From positions 496,001 through 560,000 of the forward strand of contig NZ_SNZH01000002.1 of the NCBI RefSeq assembly GCF_004363655.1: 64,000 nucleotides of DNA. The letters are read 5' to 3'. This DNA comes from Tahibacter aquaticus. Its GTDB lineage: Bacteria; Pseudomonadota; Gammaproteobacteria; Xanthomonadales; Rhodanobacteraceae. Both the position numbers and the translations under genes were made by a program. Every line of letters begins with the position of its first letter. Within the stretch, counting starts at the first letter, position 1. Under the pieces are notes generated by a model. The model ran no database searches. It worked only from the letters and a program-made list of their open reading frames with translations, and was not told where the DNA came from. Below, one piece after another: positions 9,295 through 16,259 of the stretch.

Positions 9295-9432
9295 ATGAAG
9301 TGCCTGCTGCGTCCCTTGCTGCTGGCCCAGGCGACCGCGCTGCCGGCCCAGGCGATGTACCTCAACCCGCGCGGCACCGGCCAGGTATTGCTGTTTCCGT
9401 ATTACACGGTGGGCAGAGGTTTCAGCTGCTGA
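9295..9432 (+). pseudogene. Truncated third copy of the secreted family (copy A3)
   Basis: A 45-codon frame encoding an intact signal peptide (MKCLLRPLLLAQATALPAQA) and the family hallmark MYLNPRGTGQVLLFPYYT, then diverging abruptly to VGRGFSC and a stop at 9430-9432. About 450 residues are missing. The DNA after about 9410 continues in another frame as TFAADMAKHDFPDSAI... to a stop at 9629, which does not resemble the family. This looks like a deletion that joined the start of a third tandem copy to unrelated sequence. A secreted mini-protein is conceivable but unlikely. Confidence 0.75.
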
Positions 9433-9987
9433 CCTTCGCCGCGGACATGGCAAAGCATGACTTCCCGGACTCGGCGATCCTCAGGGCCATAGCTGCCCGC
9501 AGCAACCCGGCGCCGCCAGAGCTGTCGCGCCCGAAGTTCGCTGTGGTGGGCGGTACCGACACGGCGCCCGCGGCAGGCCAATCCGATGACGTCCAGCCGG
9601 TGGACCCCATCGCCACTACGCCGGCATAGGCGGGGTCTGCGAATTCGCAGAGGCCTCAGCAGGCCAGCCGATGCGCGGCCCAAGTCGCTGATCCGATTCA
9701 ACTGTGGCAGAAAGCCACTATTGGCAGCAGGCCGGCCCTGGTGCTGGAAAGGTTCGCGTTTGAAACGCGACCCTTGGCGTCACGGAAATCCGTGAGGCCT
9801 AGCCGAGTTGACGAAGTCGCGGGATAGGTCGGTTTCTGTTGACAGAAACTTTGTCCACAGTTGCCATCGCCTGCGCGGGTTCTGTCAACCGAACCGTTGC
9901 CGGCCAATTGTGGCAGCCGACCACTATTGCCGGTATCGACAAGATCGGGGTCGACAAGAACAAGGCGCTTATGCGATAGAACTGGGC
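9433..9987. other. Gene-poor stretch with repeats and three short palindromes
   Basis: No firm gene. 9433-9629 may be the tail of an unrelated coding sequence. A 21-base pattern, TGTGGCAG-4N-CCACTATTG, occurs twice (9703-9723 and 9909-9929). Between the copies lie three different palindromes: 9754-9770 (arms TCGCGTTT), 9780-9795 (TCACGGA-AA-TCCGTGA) and 9832-9849 (GTTTCTG-TTGA-CAGAAAC). Similar palindromes reappear at 10731-10970, on the other side of the next gene. Confidence 0.5.
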
Positions 9988-10593
9988 ATGAAACCATCCG
10001 CAATCCACGCGCTGTCCTACCTCGACAGCCAGGACATCGTCCGCTGGTTCGGCACCGAAATGGCGCTGAGCGAAGGTCAGCAAGCCCGTATCTGGAACGA
10101 AGCAGAAGCCAGGTGGCAAGTCGAGTGCGGACCGGCCGTCTGGACACATCCCTCCGTCCCATTCCTTCAGCTGACCCACATCGAGGTTCAGCTGCGCAAC
10201 GGAGCGCAGGCACGCTTGCTGTCGCAGCTGGACGACGGCAGCGGGTACTACGGCCTGTATCTGGTGGAGATCGACAAAGCAGCAGAACCCGGTAACGAAG
10301 AACCCGGCAGCATCTTCCGAACGCGCGAACTCGCCGAGCTGCCCGTGGGCCCGGCCACCACAGCCATCCTTCGCCAGAATGGTCCGAATGCCGTCATCGA
10401 GGCTTGTATCCGCGTTGGACGGCACGAGATCCGGCTGCTCGCTGCCGAGGTATACGACCGCGCCACCGGCGTGTTCGATATCGTCGAAGGCGACGAGTCC
10501 ATCCTTCTCCAACTCGATGGCGCCCGGCCCGGACATTTGCCGCAGCAGACCGCTTCATCGCCAGCCGCTTCGGGCGAACGTAGCTATCCATGA
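9988..10593 (+). CDS. Hypothetical cytoplasmic protein
   Basis: A 201-residue protein starting MKPSAIHALSYLDSQDIVRW, with no signal peptide, membrane segment or domain I recognise. The sequence is acidic and looks globular (many Glu/Asp, mixed alpha/beta pattern), with a low-complexity tail. The ATG at 9988 is chosen because the frame upstream of it encodes Cys/Arg-rich, non-protein-like sequence. The stop overlaps the start of a 36-codon frame by four bases (ATGA), suggesting translational coupling. Palindrome clusters lie on both sides. A long antisense frame exists here, but its composition is that of a shadow. Confidence 0.55.
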   Translation: MKPSAIHALSYLDSQDIVRWFGTEMALSEGQQARIWNEAEARWQVECGPAVWTHPSVPFLQLTHIEVQLRNGAQARLLSQLDDGSGYYGLYLVEIDKAAEPGNEEPGSIFRTRELAELPVGPATTAILRQNGPNAVIEACIRVGRHEIRLLAAEVYDRATGVFDIVEGDESILLQLDGARPGHLPQQTASSPAASGERSYP

Positions 10594-10700
10594 CCGCCGA
10601 CGAAATCCAATCCTATCTGCTCCCAACAGCCGAGCAAGCCCGTCGCGTTGAGCAGCGCTCTGCCGCAGCAGGACGGCCAGCGTGCAGCGCAAGTCGTTGA
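10590..10700 (+). CDS. Short coupled ORF (36 residues), possibly a truncated gene
   Basis: Starts inside the stop codon of the previous gene (ATGA) and encodes MTADEIQSYLLPTAEQARRV followed by 16 further residues. The first 20 residues look like the start of a normal helical protein; the end is Ser/Ala/Arg-rich. The palindrome-dense DNA begins about ten bases after its stop, so the original 3' part may have been lost. Not recognised. Confidence 0.35.
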   Translation: MTADEIQSYLLPTAEQARRVEQRSAAAGRPACSASR

Positions 10701-10710
10701 TCCCGTGGGG

Positions 10711-10970
10711 GCACAAAATTGCGCCCGCCGTTCCTCAGATCTGAGGAATCGAACTACCGGAAACCCGGTAGTTTTCGCCCGCGGCCAAATACCAGAAAAA
10801 CCGGCATTTGAAATGCGACTTCTCCGTGTCGGCCGCCACGACAAAAAACGCGAAAATTATTCCGGAAATTATTCCGACCAGTCTCGGCCAAGCCGACGCA
10901 CCTTCTGCAAATTTGCAGAAGGTTTCACGGCGCAAAATTGCGTTGCGAATCAGCGTGCGCAAAATTGCGC
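10711..10970. repeat. Cluster of short perfect palindromes
   Basis: Within 260 bases: 10711-10724 (GCACAAAATTGCGC); 10731-10748, a perfect 18-mer centred on AGATCT; 10752-10773 (9-base arms AACTACCGG / CCGGTAGTT); 10804-10816 (GCATTT-G-AAATGC); a tandem GAAATTATTCCG repeat near 10853-10877; 10900-10923, a perfect 24-mer centred on AAATTT; 10931-10942 and 10957-10970 (CGCAA-AA-TTGCG type). GCGCAAAATTGCG-like units occur three times. I see no convincing protein gene here. Confidence 0.6.
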
Positions 10971-11060
10971 CGGAGCTCGACACTGAGGCCGGCTGGCGGT
11001 CAGGGCCGACCAGCAACAGTTCCGCAGCTCGACCCGACACGCCGCCCGACCTACACGCGC

Positions 11061-11834
11061 TTACTCGAACGGTGCGGGCTCTGGTTCCTCGAATCCGTCT
11101 TCAAACAGGGCAAGCTCCGGCGTGCCGGTGCCAGTGAGCGTGTAGGAGAAGAAGCCCCCCCCGAAACCCTCGGTGCGAATCTCGATGTCCGTCGTCAACT
11201 GACCTTCCCGGGTCGGGACGAAGGTGTACGACAGCGTGCAGGAGGAATTGGCAGGGAACAGGAAAGGTGGCACGGCACAGCTGCCGGCGGTAATGACGAA
11301 GGCGCTGGCGGCCGGCACATTGGTCGGCACGAAGGACCTGATGCGGAGAGGGACGCGCCGAACGTTCTCGATGAGGACCGACATCTGCAGACCCACCGTG
11401 CCGACGGGTGTCGGACCGAAATCAAGCGTTGTCGGTGTCATTTCCAGACGTCCAGTGTCCCCTTCACCCCGCAGCGCAAACTCGACGCTGCCACCTCCGG
11501 CCAGCGTCATTCTGATCCTCTCGTAGTAGATACGGGTGCTGCTTGGCGAGAACGTGTACAAGATCGTGCAGGTTGCCTGTGGCGCAAGGGTAAAGGGCGC
11601 TGCTCCACAGCTGCCGCCGGTGCGCCGGAAGACGTTGATGGGCGGCAGGACAGTCGCGATGGCGACAATCGTCACTGCCTCGTTACCAGTATTCGTGACT
11701 GTCGTCGTCCTCGGCTCGCTCACCGACAGGATGGCCTGGACCTGGAAGTCCAGCTCCTCGGGCGACACAACGAGATCAGCTCTGGCAGAACCGCACAAAA
11801 ACAGCATTCCCAACAGCAGACGTTTCATAGGCAA
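11061..11834 (-). CDS. Secreted protein with two ASH/choice-of-anchor-D type domains
   Basis: A 257-residue exported protein with a signal peptide (MPMKRLLLGMLFLCGSARA) and two consecutive immunoglobulin-like beta-sandwich repeats: about residues 20-125 (LDFQVQAILSVSEPRTTTVT, then a GSCGAAPFTLAPQATC cysteine motif) and 126-235 (LDFGPTPVGTVGLQ, then GSCAVPPFLFPANSSC). This spacing is typical of the ASPM-SPD2-Hydin / choice-of-anchor D group. The protein ends in LFEDGFEEPEP..., close to the Phe-x-Asp-x-Phe-Glu tail of the secreted protease at 16260-18218. Probably surface-associated; no catalytic residues. It is the only gene on this strand between 9 and 12 kb. Confidence 0.75.
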   Translation of the reverse strand: MPMKRLLLGMLFLCGSARADLVVSPEELDFQVQAILSVSEPRTTTVTNTGNEAVTIVAIATVLPPINVFRRTGGSCGAAPFTLAPQATCTILYTFSPSSTRIYYERIRMTLAGGGSVEFALRGEGDTGRLEMTPTTLDFGPTPVGTVGLQMSVLIENVRRVPLRIRSFVPTNVPAASAFVITAGSCAVPPFLFPANSSCTLSYTFVPTREGQLTTDIEIRTEGFGGGFFSYTLTGTGTPELALFEDGFEEPEPAPFE

Positions 11835-12300
11835 GCACCTGGCGGACTGGCGATCGGTAGATATGTTGCCCTGTTCTGCAGAAAGGGCGCCTGCTCACTT
11901 GAACGACGAACGAGCAGGTTTACTGCCATGGATCTTTCGATGGATCGTTCGACGACCGTCGGTCTTGCGCTGGCTTCCGTGAAGGCATTGCCCGGCTGCG
12001 TGGATCGGACTCCCACCACGCCGGGCGGCAGTGGACGTAACTTGAATAAGATTCCGGCGCGCGCAGTGCCCGCGCTGATGCACCGATCCGCTGCAGCGCG
12101 GCCGGCCCGGCGACGCATCGCTTGGCTCAAAACTGAGCCCGCTGTTTCGTAACGCAATTCAGCGTCGCGACTCCTGTGGGGGTTTTTCGGTTACAAACCG
12201 GACAACGCTAGCTGCACCGATATCGGAATTCCGATGTCGGGGAGGGGGCGGTTATCCGCCGACCCCTTGGCCAGGCCGATACGGGAATTCCCATATCGGC
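11835..12300. repeat. Gene-free region with two related long palindromes
   Basis: Upstream of the ASH-domain gene. No convincing gene; a minus-strand frame covering 11825-12157 lacks a good start and protein-like composition. Two near-palindromes of one pattern occur: 12217-12240 and 12275-12300, both centred on GGAATTCC with outer arms CCGATA / TATCGG-like, each with one mismatch. A small hairpin (GGCGG-TTAT-CCGCC, 12247-12260) sits between them. Confidence 0.55.
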
Positions 12301-12330
12301 AAAAGGGGGGGGGTGAAACACCACCCCCTT
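12301..12330 (-). terminator. Likely rho-independent terminator of the 12338-12736 gene
   Basis: Read on the minus strand, a G/C stem AAGGGGG...CCCCCTT with inner GGTG/CACC pairing is followed by TTTT, eight bases beyond the stop of the upstream minus-strand gene. Confidence 0.55.
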
Positions 12331-12337
12331 GCGCTGG

Positions 12338-12736
12338 CTATTCGTCCTTTTTGCCCGTCCAAGCCTCGCGTTCGTCGGCTGTCAAAACGCTATAAATTGC
12401 TTGCTCTGCCATCCAGCTAATCGGCTCCATCCTTCCATCGGCAAGGTGTGCAACGGCCGCCATGGGGTCGCTGGTGATGAGCCACACGGCTTGCGCGCAA
12501 AGCTCCTCGTACGCCGCTTGGGCCGCCGCTGCGCGCGCGGCATCGCCGGAGTTCGCAGCAACGAAAAGACGCTCCTCGGCCTCGTATATGCGCTGAGCCA
12601 GGTCAGGCGTTGCGCGCCCGACTTCAAACCTCGGGGCCTGCTGGTGCTCGATCGACCAAACTTCTCCATCGGTCACGTGCACGACTGCGTTGCTGAATCT
12701 TGGCGGCCGTTCGTTTGCCTGGATACGTGCATTCAT
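12338..12736 (-). CDS. Hypothetical protein
   Basis: A 132-residue soluble protein starting MNARIQANERPPRFSNAVVH. Upstream in-frame codons are Pro/Ser/Arg-rich and unlikely to be translated, so this start is preferred. There is a beta-rich start (VVHVTDGEVWSIEHQQ) and then an Ala-rich helical segment. No known domain recognised. A likely terminator lies eight bases downstream. It sits with other small uncharacterised genes on the 3' side of tRNA-Arg, a common place for laterally acquired DNA. Confidence 0.5.
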   Translation of the reverse strand: MNARIQANERPPRFSNAVVHVTDGEVWSIEHQQAPRFEVGRATPDLAQRIYEAEERLFVAANSGDAARAAAAQAAYEELCAQAVWLITSDPMAAVAHLADGRMEPISWMAEQAIYSVLTADEREAWTGKKDE

Positions 12737-12880
12737 GGCGTGTCCTGGTGACAGCGGGTGTGCGCTGGAATGTATTGGGGTTGCGGCGCTGTGGCCAGGG
12801 CCGCGATGGGGCCTAGCCTCACATAACGAGCTGGATCGCCCGGGCCAGGCAGTAGGGGATGGCCTTTCGCGCACTTGCTG

Positions 12881-13261
12881 CTACTCGGGGAAAATCATCA
12901 GCGCTGGCACCTTGCTAGGGTCGCCACCGATCTCGCTTAGGTATGCCATGTGCGCCATGGCGCGAGCCGCCGCGGGCCGATACTCGCTAGGATGTGGAAG
13001 ATCCGTCATTCCTTCCGGAATCGTGTACGGCCCAAAGTGGAAAACTGCATAGCCCACGACGTTGTTCCCAGCATCGTATACCTGGAGCGCCTCGGCGTCT
13101 TCGGAAACCTTGGAAGAGCCCTGTTTTGAGATAGTAAAGCCTACTTCGCACACGAAGAGCGGATGCGGGACAAGTCGAGAATCTGGCTTTTCTCCTGACA
13201 CTCGCAACGTGGCTGTCCCTCCCCTGCGACTTCCCGAAAAACGCATAATCTCTATGCGCAT
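12881..13261 (-). CDS. Hypothetical protein
   Basis: A 126-residue soluble protein starting MRIEIMRFSGSRRGG. The start is supported by GAGGG about eight bases upstream on the minus strand; a longer frame adds 16 unlikely residues. The sequence looks like a small beta-rich domain (TLRVSGEKPD..., FVCEVGFTISKQ, LQVYDAGNNVVGYAVFHFGPY) and then a helical C-terminus. No family recognised. DNA composition is somewhat more AT-rich than the flanking conserved genes. Confidence 0.5.
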   Translation of the reverse strand: MRIEIMRFSGSRRGGTATLRVSGEKPDSRLVPHPLFVCEVGFTISKQGSSKVSEDAEALQVYDAGNNVVGYAVFHFGPYTIPEGMTDLPHPSEYRPAAARAMAHMAYLSEIGGDPSKVPALMIFPE

Positions 13262-13525
13262 GGCAATGCCCTCGCTGTGGTTTGTTATCTGGGGTTCTCT
13301 CTCTCGCAAACGCTCTGTTGCTCAAGACCGAATCCTCCCACCGCGCCACTCCTTCCACAATGAAACTTTCGCACACCCTCCGCGCTATGATGCTTGTGAG
13401 GTTGGCGAAACGCGCGCTGCCGGAGCGATATCGCTAAGCGCCGCACTAGCGCCGGCGCCCGCCAGGCACCGTCTGCGCCCGCTCATGGTATACATTGCTC
13501 GACAGCAACTACCGTTGGGGGCGGT

Positions 13526-14182
13526 ATGGCAGGTTTCGATTGGGGTAGCTTGGCGGACGGGTTTGCCGCACTAGGCACGATCACGGCGTGCGGTATCGCC
13601 CTGTGGCTCGCTCGTAAAGCCCGAACAGAGCAGGATGCGCAGCGAGCTGACCGTTCGCGGATTTTTGCGGTTCTGGTTCGAGCGGAAATTAGTACCGTGC
13701 AAGCGCGGACAATTGGACTCAGGCATTTGCTTGCGAGCATCGCCCGGGCTGGAGGTGCGCACCAGGCTGCGAACTGGCCCACCATCGTTAGTACGGTTCG
13801 TCTGCTCGGGCTCCCTGTTGCGGAACGACTCATCGACAAAGCGCTCGAGCTTGATCCGGCTGCGGTCAAATCTACATGCGATACGCTGGCAATGACGGAA
13901 CAGATGAAGGTGCTGGTCGACGGGTGGGGCGATTTGGCGAACCTCGACGCAGCGACGCTGCAGTCGGCAGTGTCGGCGCTGAGAATCTTGTCTATCGGCC
14001 TGCAGATCCAGGTAAACCTGGCGCATGATGAAGTCTGGGAAGTATCGAAGCCGGTTGTAGCACCTCCCGCGATAGAAGGCCGCGGTGTCTCGGCTGACGA
14101 GCTCAGGCTCTATCAGGGCTACATAAGCGACAAGGGGCTCGACGTCAGCAGACTGTTCCCCGTCCGATCTGGCACGTTCTAG
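13526..14182 (+). CDS. Hypothetical membrane-anchored protein
   Basis: A 218-residue protein starting MAGFDWGSLADGFAALG, with one predicted N-terminal membrane helix (about residues 14-30, ALGTITACGIALWLARK) followed by a positive/charged stretch and a soluble helical domain of about 180 residues. The topology suggests an inner-membrane anchor with a cytoplasmic helical domain. Phage and island-encoded proteins often have this layout, but I do not recognise the family. GC content is lower than in neighbouring housekeeping genes. Confidence 0.55.
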   Translation: MAGFDWGSLADGFAALGTITACGIALWLARKARTEQDAQRADRSRIFAVLVRAEISTVQARTIGLRHLLASIARAGGAHQAANWPTIVSTVRLLGLPVAERLIDKALELDPAAVKSTCDTLAMTEQMKVLVDGWGDLANLDAATLQSAVSALRILSIGLQIQVNLAHDEVWEVSKPVVAPPAIEGRGVSADELRLYQGYISDKGLDVSRLFPVRSGTF

Positions 14183-14545
14183 GCACCGCTGCGCCTGTAC
14201 TTCAAGGACGGGGTATTGCAGTCGATACAGGCGCCAGATTGGGCGCGATGACGGAAACGCTCGCCGCGGACTCGGCTGCCCGTCCGCCGGCGGATCGTCA
14301 GATGCCCGCTGTTTGTGGATCTCTCCACAAAATCAGATTTCAATTCCCGTGCAACCGTGTCGCCTGGCGTGGCAAAACGGTGCAACTGGAGGCAACGATT
14401 CCGCTCCGTGGTTGCTAGGCGCTGTCGCCGGAGCGGGCTTGCGCTCAGAACAAGCGCCGCGCGTTGGTTGGCTTCAAATGCTGCTGCCTAGCTGCTGCCT
14501 AGCCAATAAAAGGCCAGGGCTGCGCTCGATAAGGCATTGATTTCA
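14183..14545. other. Gap between hypothetical gene and tRNA-Arg
   Basis: No gene seen. It contains a tandem 11-base repeat (TGCTGCCTAGC twice, 14482-14503) close to the 3' end of the tRNA. I found no second copy of the tRNA 3' end that would mark an attachment site. Confidence 0.45.
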
Positions 14546-14622
14546 TGGCGCGCCCGGAGGGATTCGAACCCCCGACCACCGCCTTCGGAGGGCGGTACTC
14601 TATCCAGCTGAGCTACGGGCGC
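14546..14622 (-). tRNA. tRNA-Arg (anticodon CCG)
   Basis: Cloverleaf read on the minus strand: 7-bp acceptor stem GCGCCCG/CGGGCGC, D-arm GCTCAGCTGGATAGAGT, anticodon stem CCGCC/GGCGG with loop CTCCGAA (anticodon CCG), T-arm containing GGTTCGAATCC, and an encoded 3' CCA. Reads CGG arginine codons. Confidence 0.95.
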
Positions 14623-14866
14623 GTTGGGTGAGGCGGTGGTACGGCCCGAGGGGGCTTGGTACCGGCACTGGCGACGGCTGCGGAACGGCCTGGCACAAGG
14701 CCTGGCCGCTGGCCGCAAAGGGCAGGACCGGCGCGCATCATAGCTGCCCGGCCGGGCAGCGGGCTAGCCCCGCGCTTCCAGGGGCGGGGGGCGGCCGTTA
14801 TACTTGCCCGTCTTTTTTCCGCGCCGGGAGCTTCTCCGGCCAAGCCGCCGCTAGGAAAGGTGTTCC

Positions 14867-15397
14867 GTGAGCAGCCCGATTACCAAGACCGACCTCGAAT
14901 TTCTCAAGCGCTTCTCGATGCTGATTGGCGTCCTGGCGCTGATGGCCCTGGCCTTCATCCTGCTGGCTCTCTATATCTACGCCAAGCACCCGGCGGCAAA
15001 AAGCCCGGATGCAGGCAAGGCGGTGACCGAGCGCATTGCCCCGGTCGGCGATTCCTATGCCGGCGACACCGGCCGTGCTGCCATGCTGGCGGCCGAGGAA
15101 GCCCGCAAGAAGGCCGCCGCCGCCCAGGTTGCCTATGGCGGCACGACCGACGGCAAGGTGATCTACGACCAGCTCTGCGGTGCCTGCCACAAGGCCGGCA
15201 TCAGCGGCGCACCGAAGCTGGACGACAAGGCCGACTGGGCGCCGCGCCTGGCCCAAGGCGTCGATACCCTGATCAAGCATGCGACTGAGGGCTTTACCGG
15301 CAAGAAGGGTGTGATGCCTGCCCGCGGTGGCAATCCCTCGCTGAATGACGAGCAGATCAAGGCCACCGTCCACTGGATGATCGAACAAACCAAATAA
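14867..15397 (+). CDS. Membrane-anchored cytochrome c5-like protein
   Basis: A 176-residue class I c-type cytochrome. An N-terminal membrane helix (about residues 17-37, MLIGVLALMALAFILLALYI) acts as anchor and places the rest in the periplasm. A charged Ala-rich linker follows, then the haem domain with Cys104-Gly-Ala-Cys107-His108 and Met150 as probable axial ligand (GVMPARGG). The GTG start has AGGAAAGG six bases upstream. It should carry electrons in the respiratory chain. A strong terminator follows at 15503-15535. Confidence 0.9.
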   Translation: MSSPITKTDLEFLKRFSMLIGVLALMALAFILLALYIYAKHPAAKSPDAGKAVTERIAPVGDSYAGDTGRAAMLAAEEARKKAAAAQVAYGGTTDGKVIYDQLCGACHKAGISGAPKLDDKADWAPRLAQGVDTLIKHATEGFTGKKGVMPARGGNPSLNDEQIKATVHWMIEQTK

Positions 15398-15502
15398 CTG
15401 GTCCGCAACGCGAGATGCAGTAAAGCATCTTGCGCGGATACGGCGACCCGGCCAGCAGGGTCAGCGCGTGCGGCGCTGCCAGGTTGGATCGATCCGCTAG
15501 CC

Positions 15503-15535
15503 ACGACACCGCCTCCGGGCGGTGTCGTCGTTTTT
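15503..15535 (+). terminator. Rho-independent terminator
   Basis: Perfect 11-bp stem ACGACACCGCC / GGCGGTGTCGT with a TCCG loop, followed by CGTTTTT. It lies between the cytochrome gene and the convergent acpH and may serve both. Confidence 0.85.
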
Positions 15536-15544
15536 GCCCGCTGG

Positions 15545-16141
15545 CTATTCCGCCAGGCCCTGAGCCCTGCGCCAGTCCTGGGCAAACGCCAACAGCTCGG
15601 GAAAGAAGGCCTCGAAACCGCGCTGCAGTTCCGGTGCCTGCGCCTGCAGCACCGGCATGGACTGGTCCAGCGGGTTGGCCCGGCTCAGGCGCGTGCCTAC
15701 GCCCCGGATGGCGCGTTCGATCGTGGCGGGCTGCGCATAGCCTGCGGGCAGGTCGTTGAGGTCCATATAGGCGAGAAAGCGCCGCATCTCCGCCGGCAAC
15801 TCGGCTTCGCGGCTATGCAGCAGCATGCGCAGCCGGGTCGAATAGTCGTGCAGCGGCACGCGGCTCCAGTGCGCAAAGTGCTGCGCCAGCAGATGATCGA
15901 ACCAGATGTCGAGCAGGATGCCGGCATAGCGCCGGAACGGCGGTTCGAAGCGAACGCGCAAGGCAGCGACCTGCGCATGGCGGTCGGTATAGCTGTCGAC
16001 GGCGCGATGCAGGCGCACGCCGAGTTCGACGTGCGGCGCGAGGCTGGTCGGCACGGGGCCGTGAACGAAATCGCCGAGCAGGCTGCCGACGATGACATCG
16101 TCGTTGCTGCCGGCCAGCAGGGCATGGGCCAGGATGTTCAT
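15545..16141 (-). CDS. acpH: ACP phosphodiesterase (acyl carrier protein hydrolase) AcpH
   Basis: A 198-residue protein matching AcpH (about 193 residues in E. coli), which removes the 4'-phosphopantetheine group from holo-acyl carrier protein. It begins MNILAHALLAG, continues with the family signature VGSLLGDFVHG and LHRAVDSYTDRH, and has GILLDIWFDHLLAQHF in the middle. An in-frame upstream extension of 27 codons lacks protein character, so the Met at 16141 is preferred. It is convergent with the cytochrome gene. Confidence 0.85.
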   Translation of the reverse strand: MNILAHALLAGSNDDVIVGSLLGDFVHGPVPTSLAPHVELGVRLHRAVDSYTDRHAQVAALRVRFEPPFRRYAGILLDIWFDHLLAQHFAHWSRVPLHDYSTRLRMLLHSREAELPAEMRRFLAYMDLNDLPAGYAQPATIERAIRGVGTRLSRANPLDQSMPVLQAQAPELQRGFEAFFPELLAFAQDWRRAQGLAE

Positions 16142-16259
16142 GCGTGCAGCATATCTGCCGGCCCGTTCGGATTCGGTGTTACGCAGAATCCATGCGGAAA
16201 ATTCGCCGCGACCCGCACGCACGGCGGCGCAACGGTTGTGCCGCCGCGAATCTGCATGC

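Noticed and set aside
9799-10536. Minus-strand frame of 245 codons opposite the hypothetical gene at 9988
   Set aside because: The plus-strand protein has more natural composition and a coupled downstream start; the minus frame is Cys/Gln-rich without motifs.
11825-12157. Minus-strand frame upstream of the ASH-domain gene
   Set aside because: Ala/Arg/Pro-rich, overlaps the next gene start, no ribosome-binding site.
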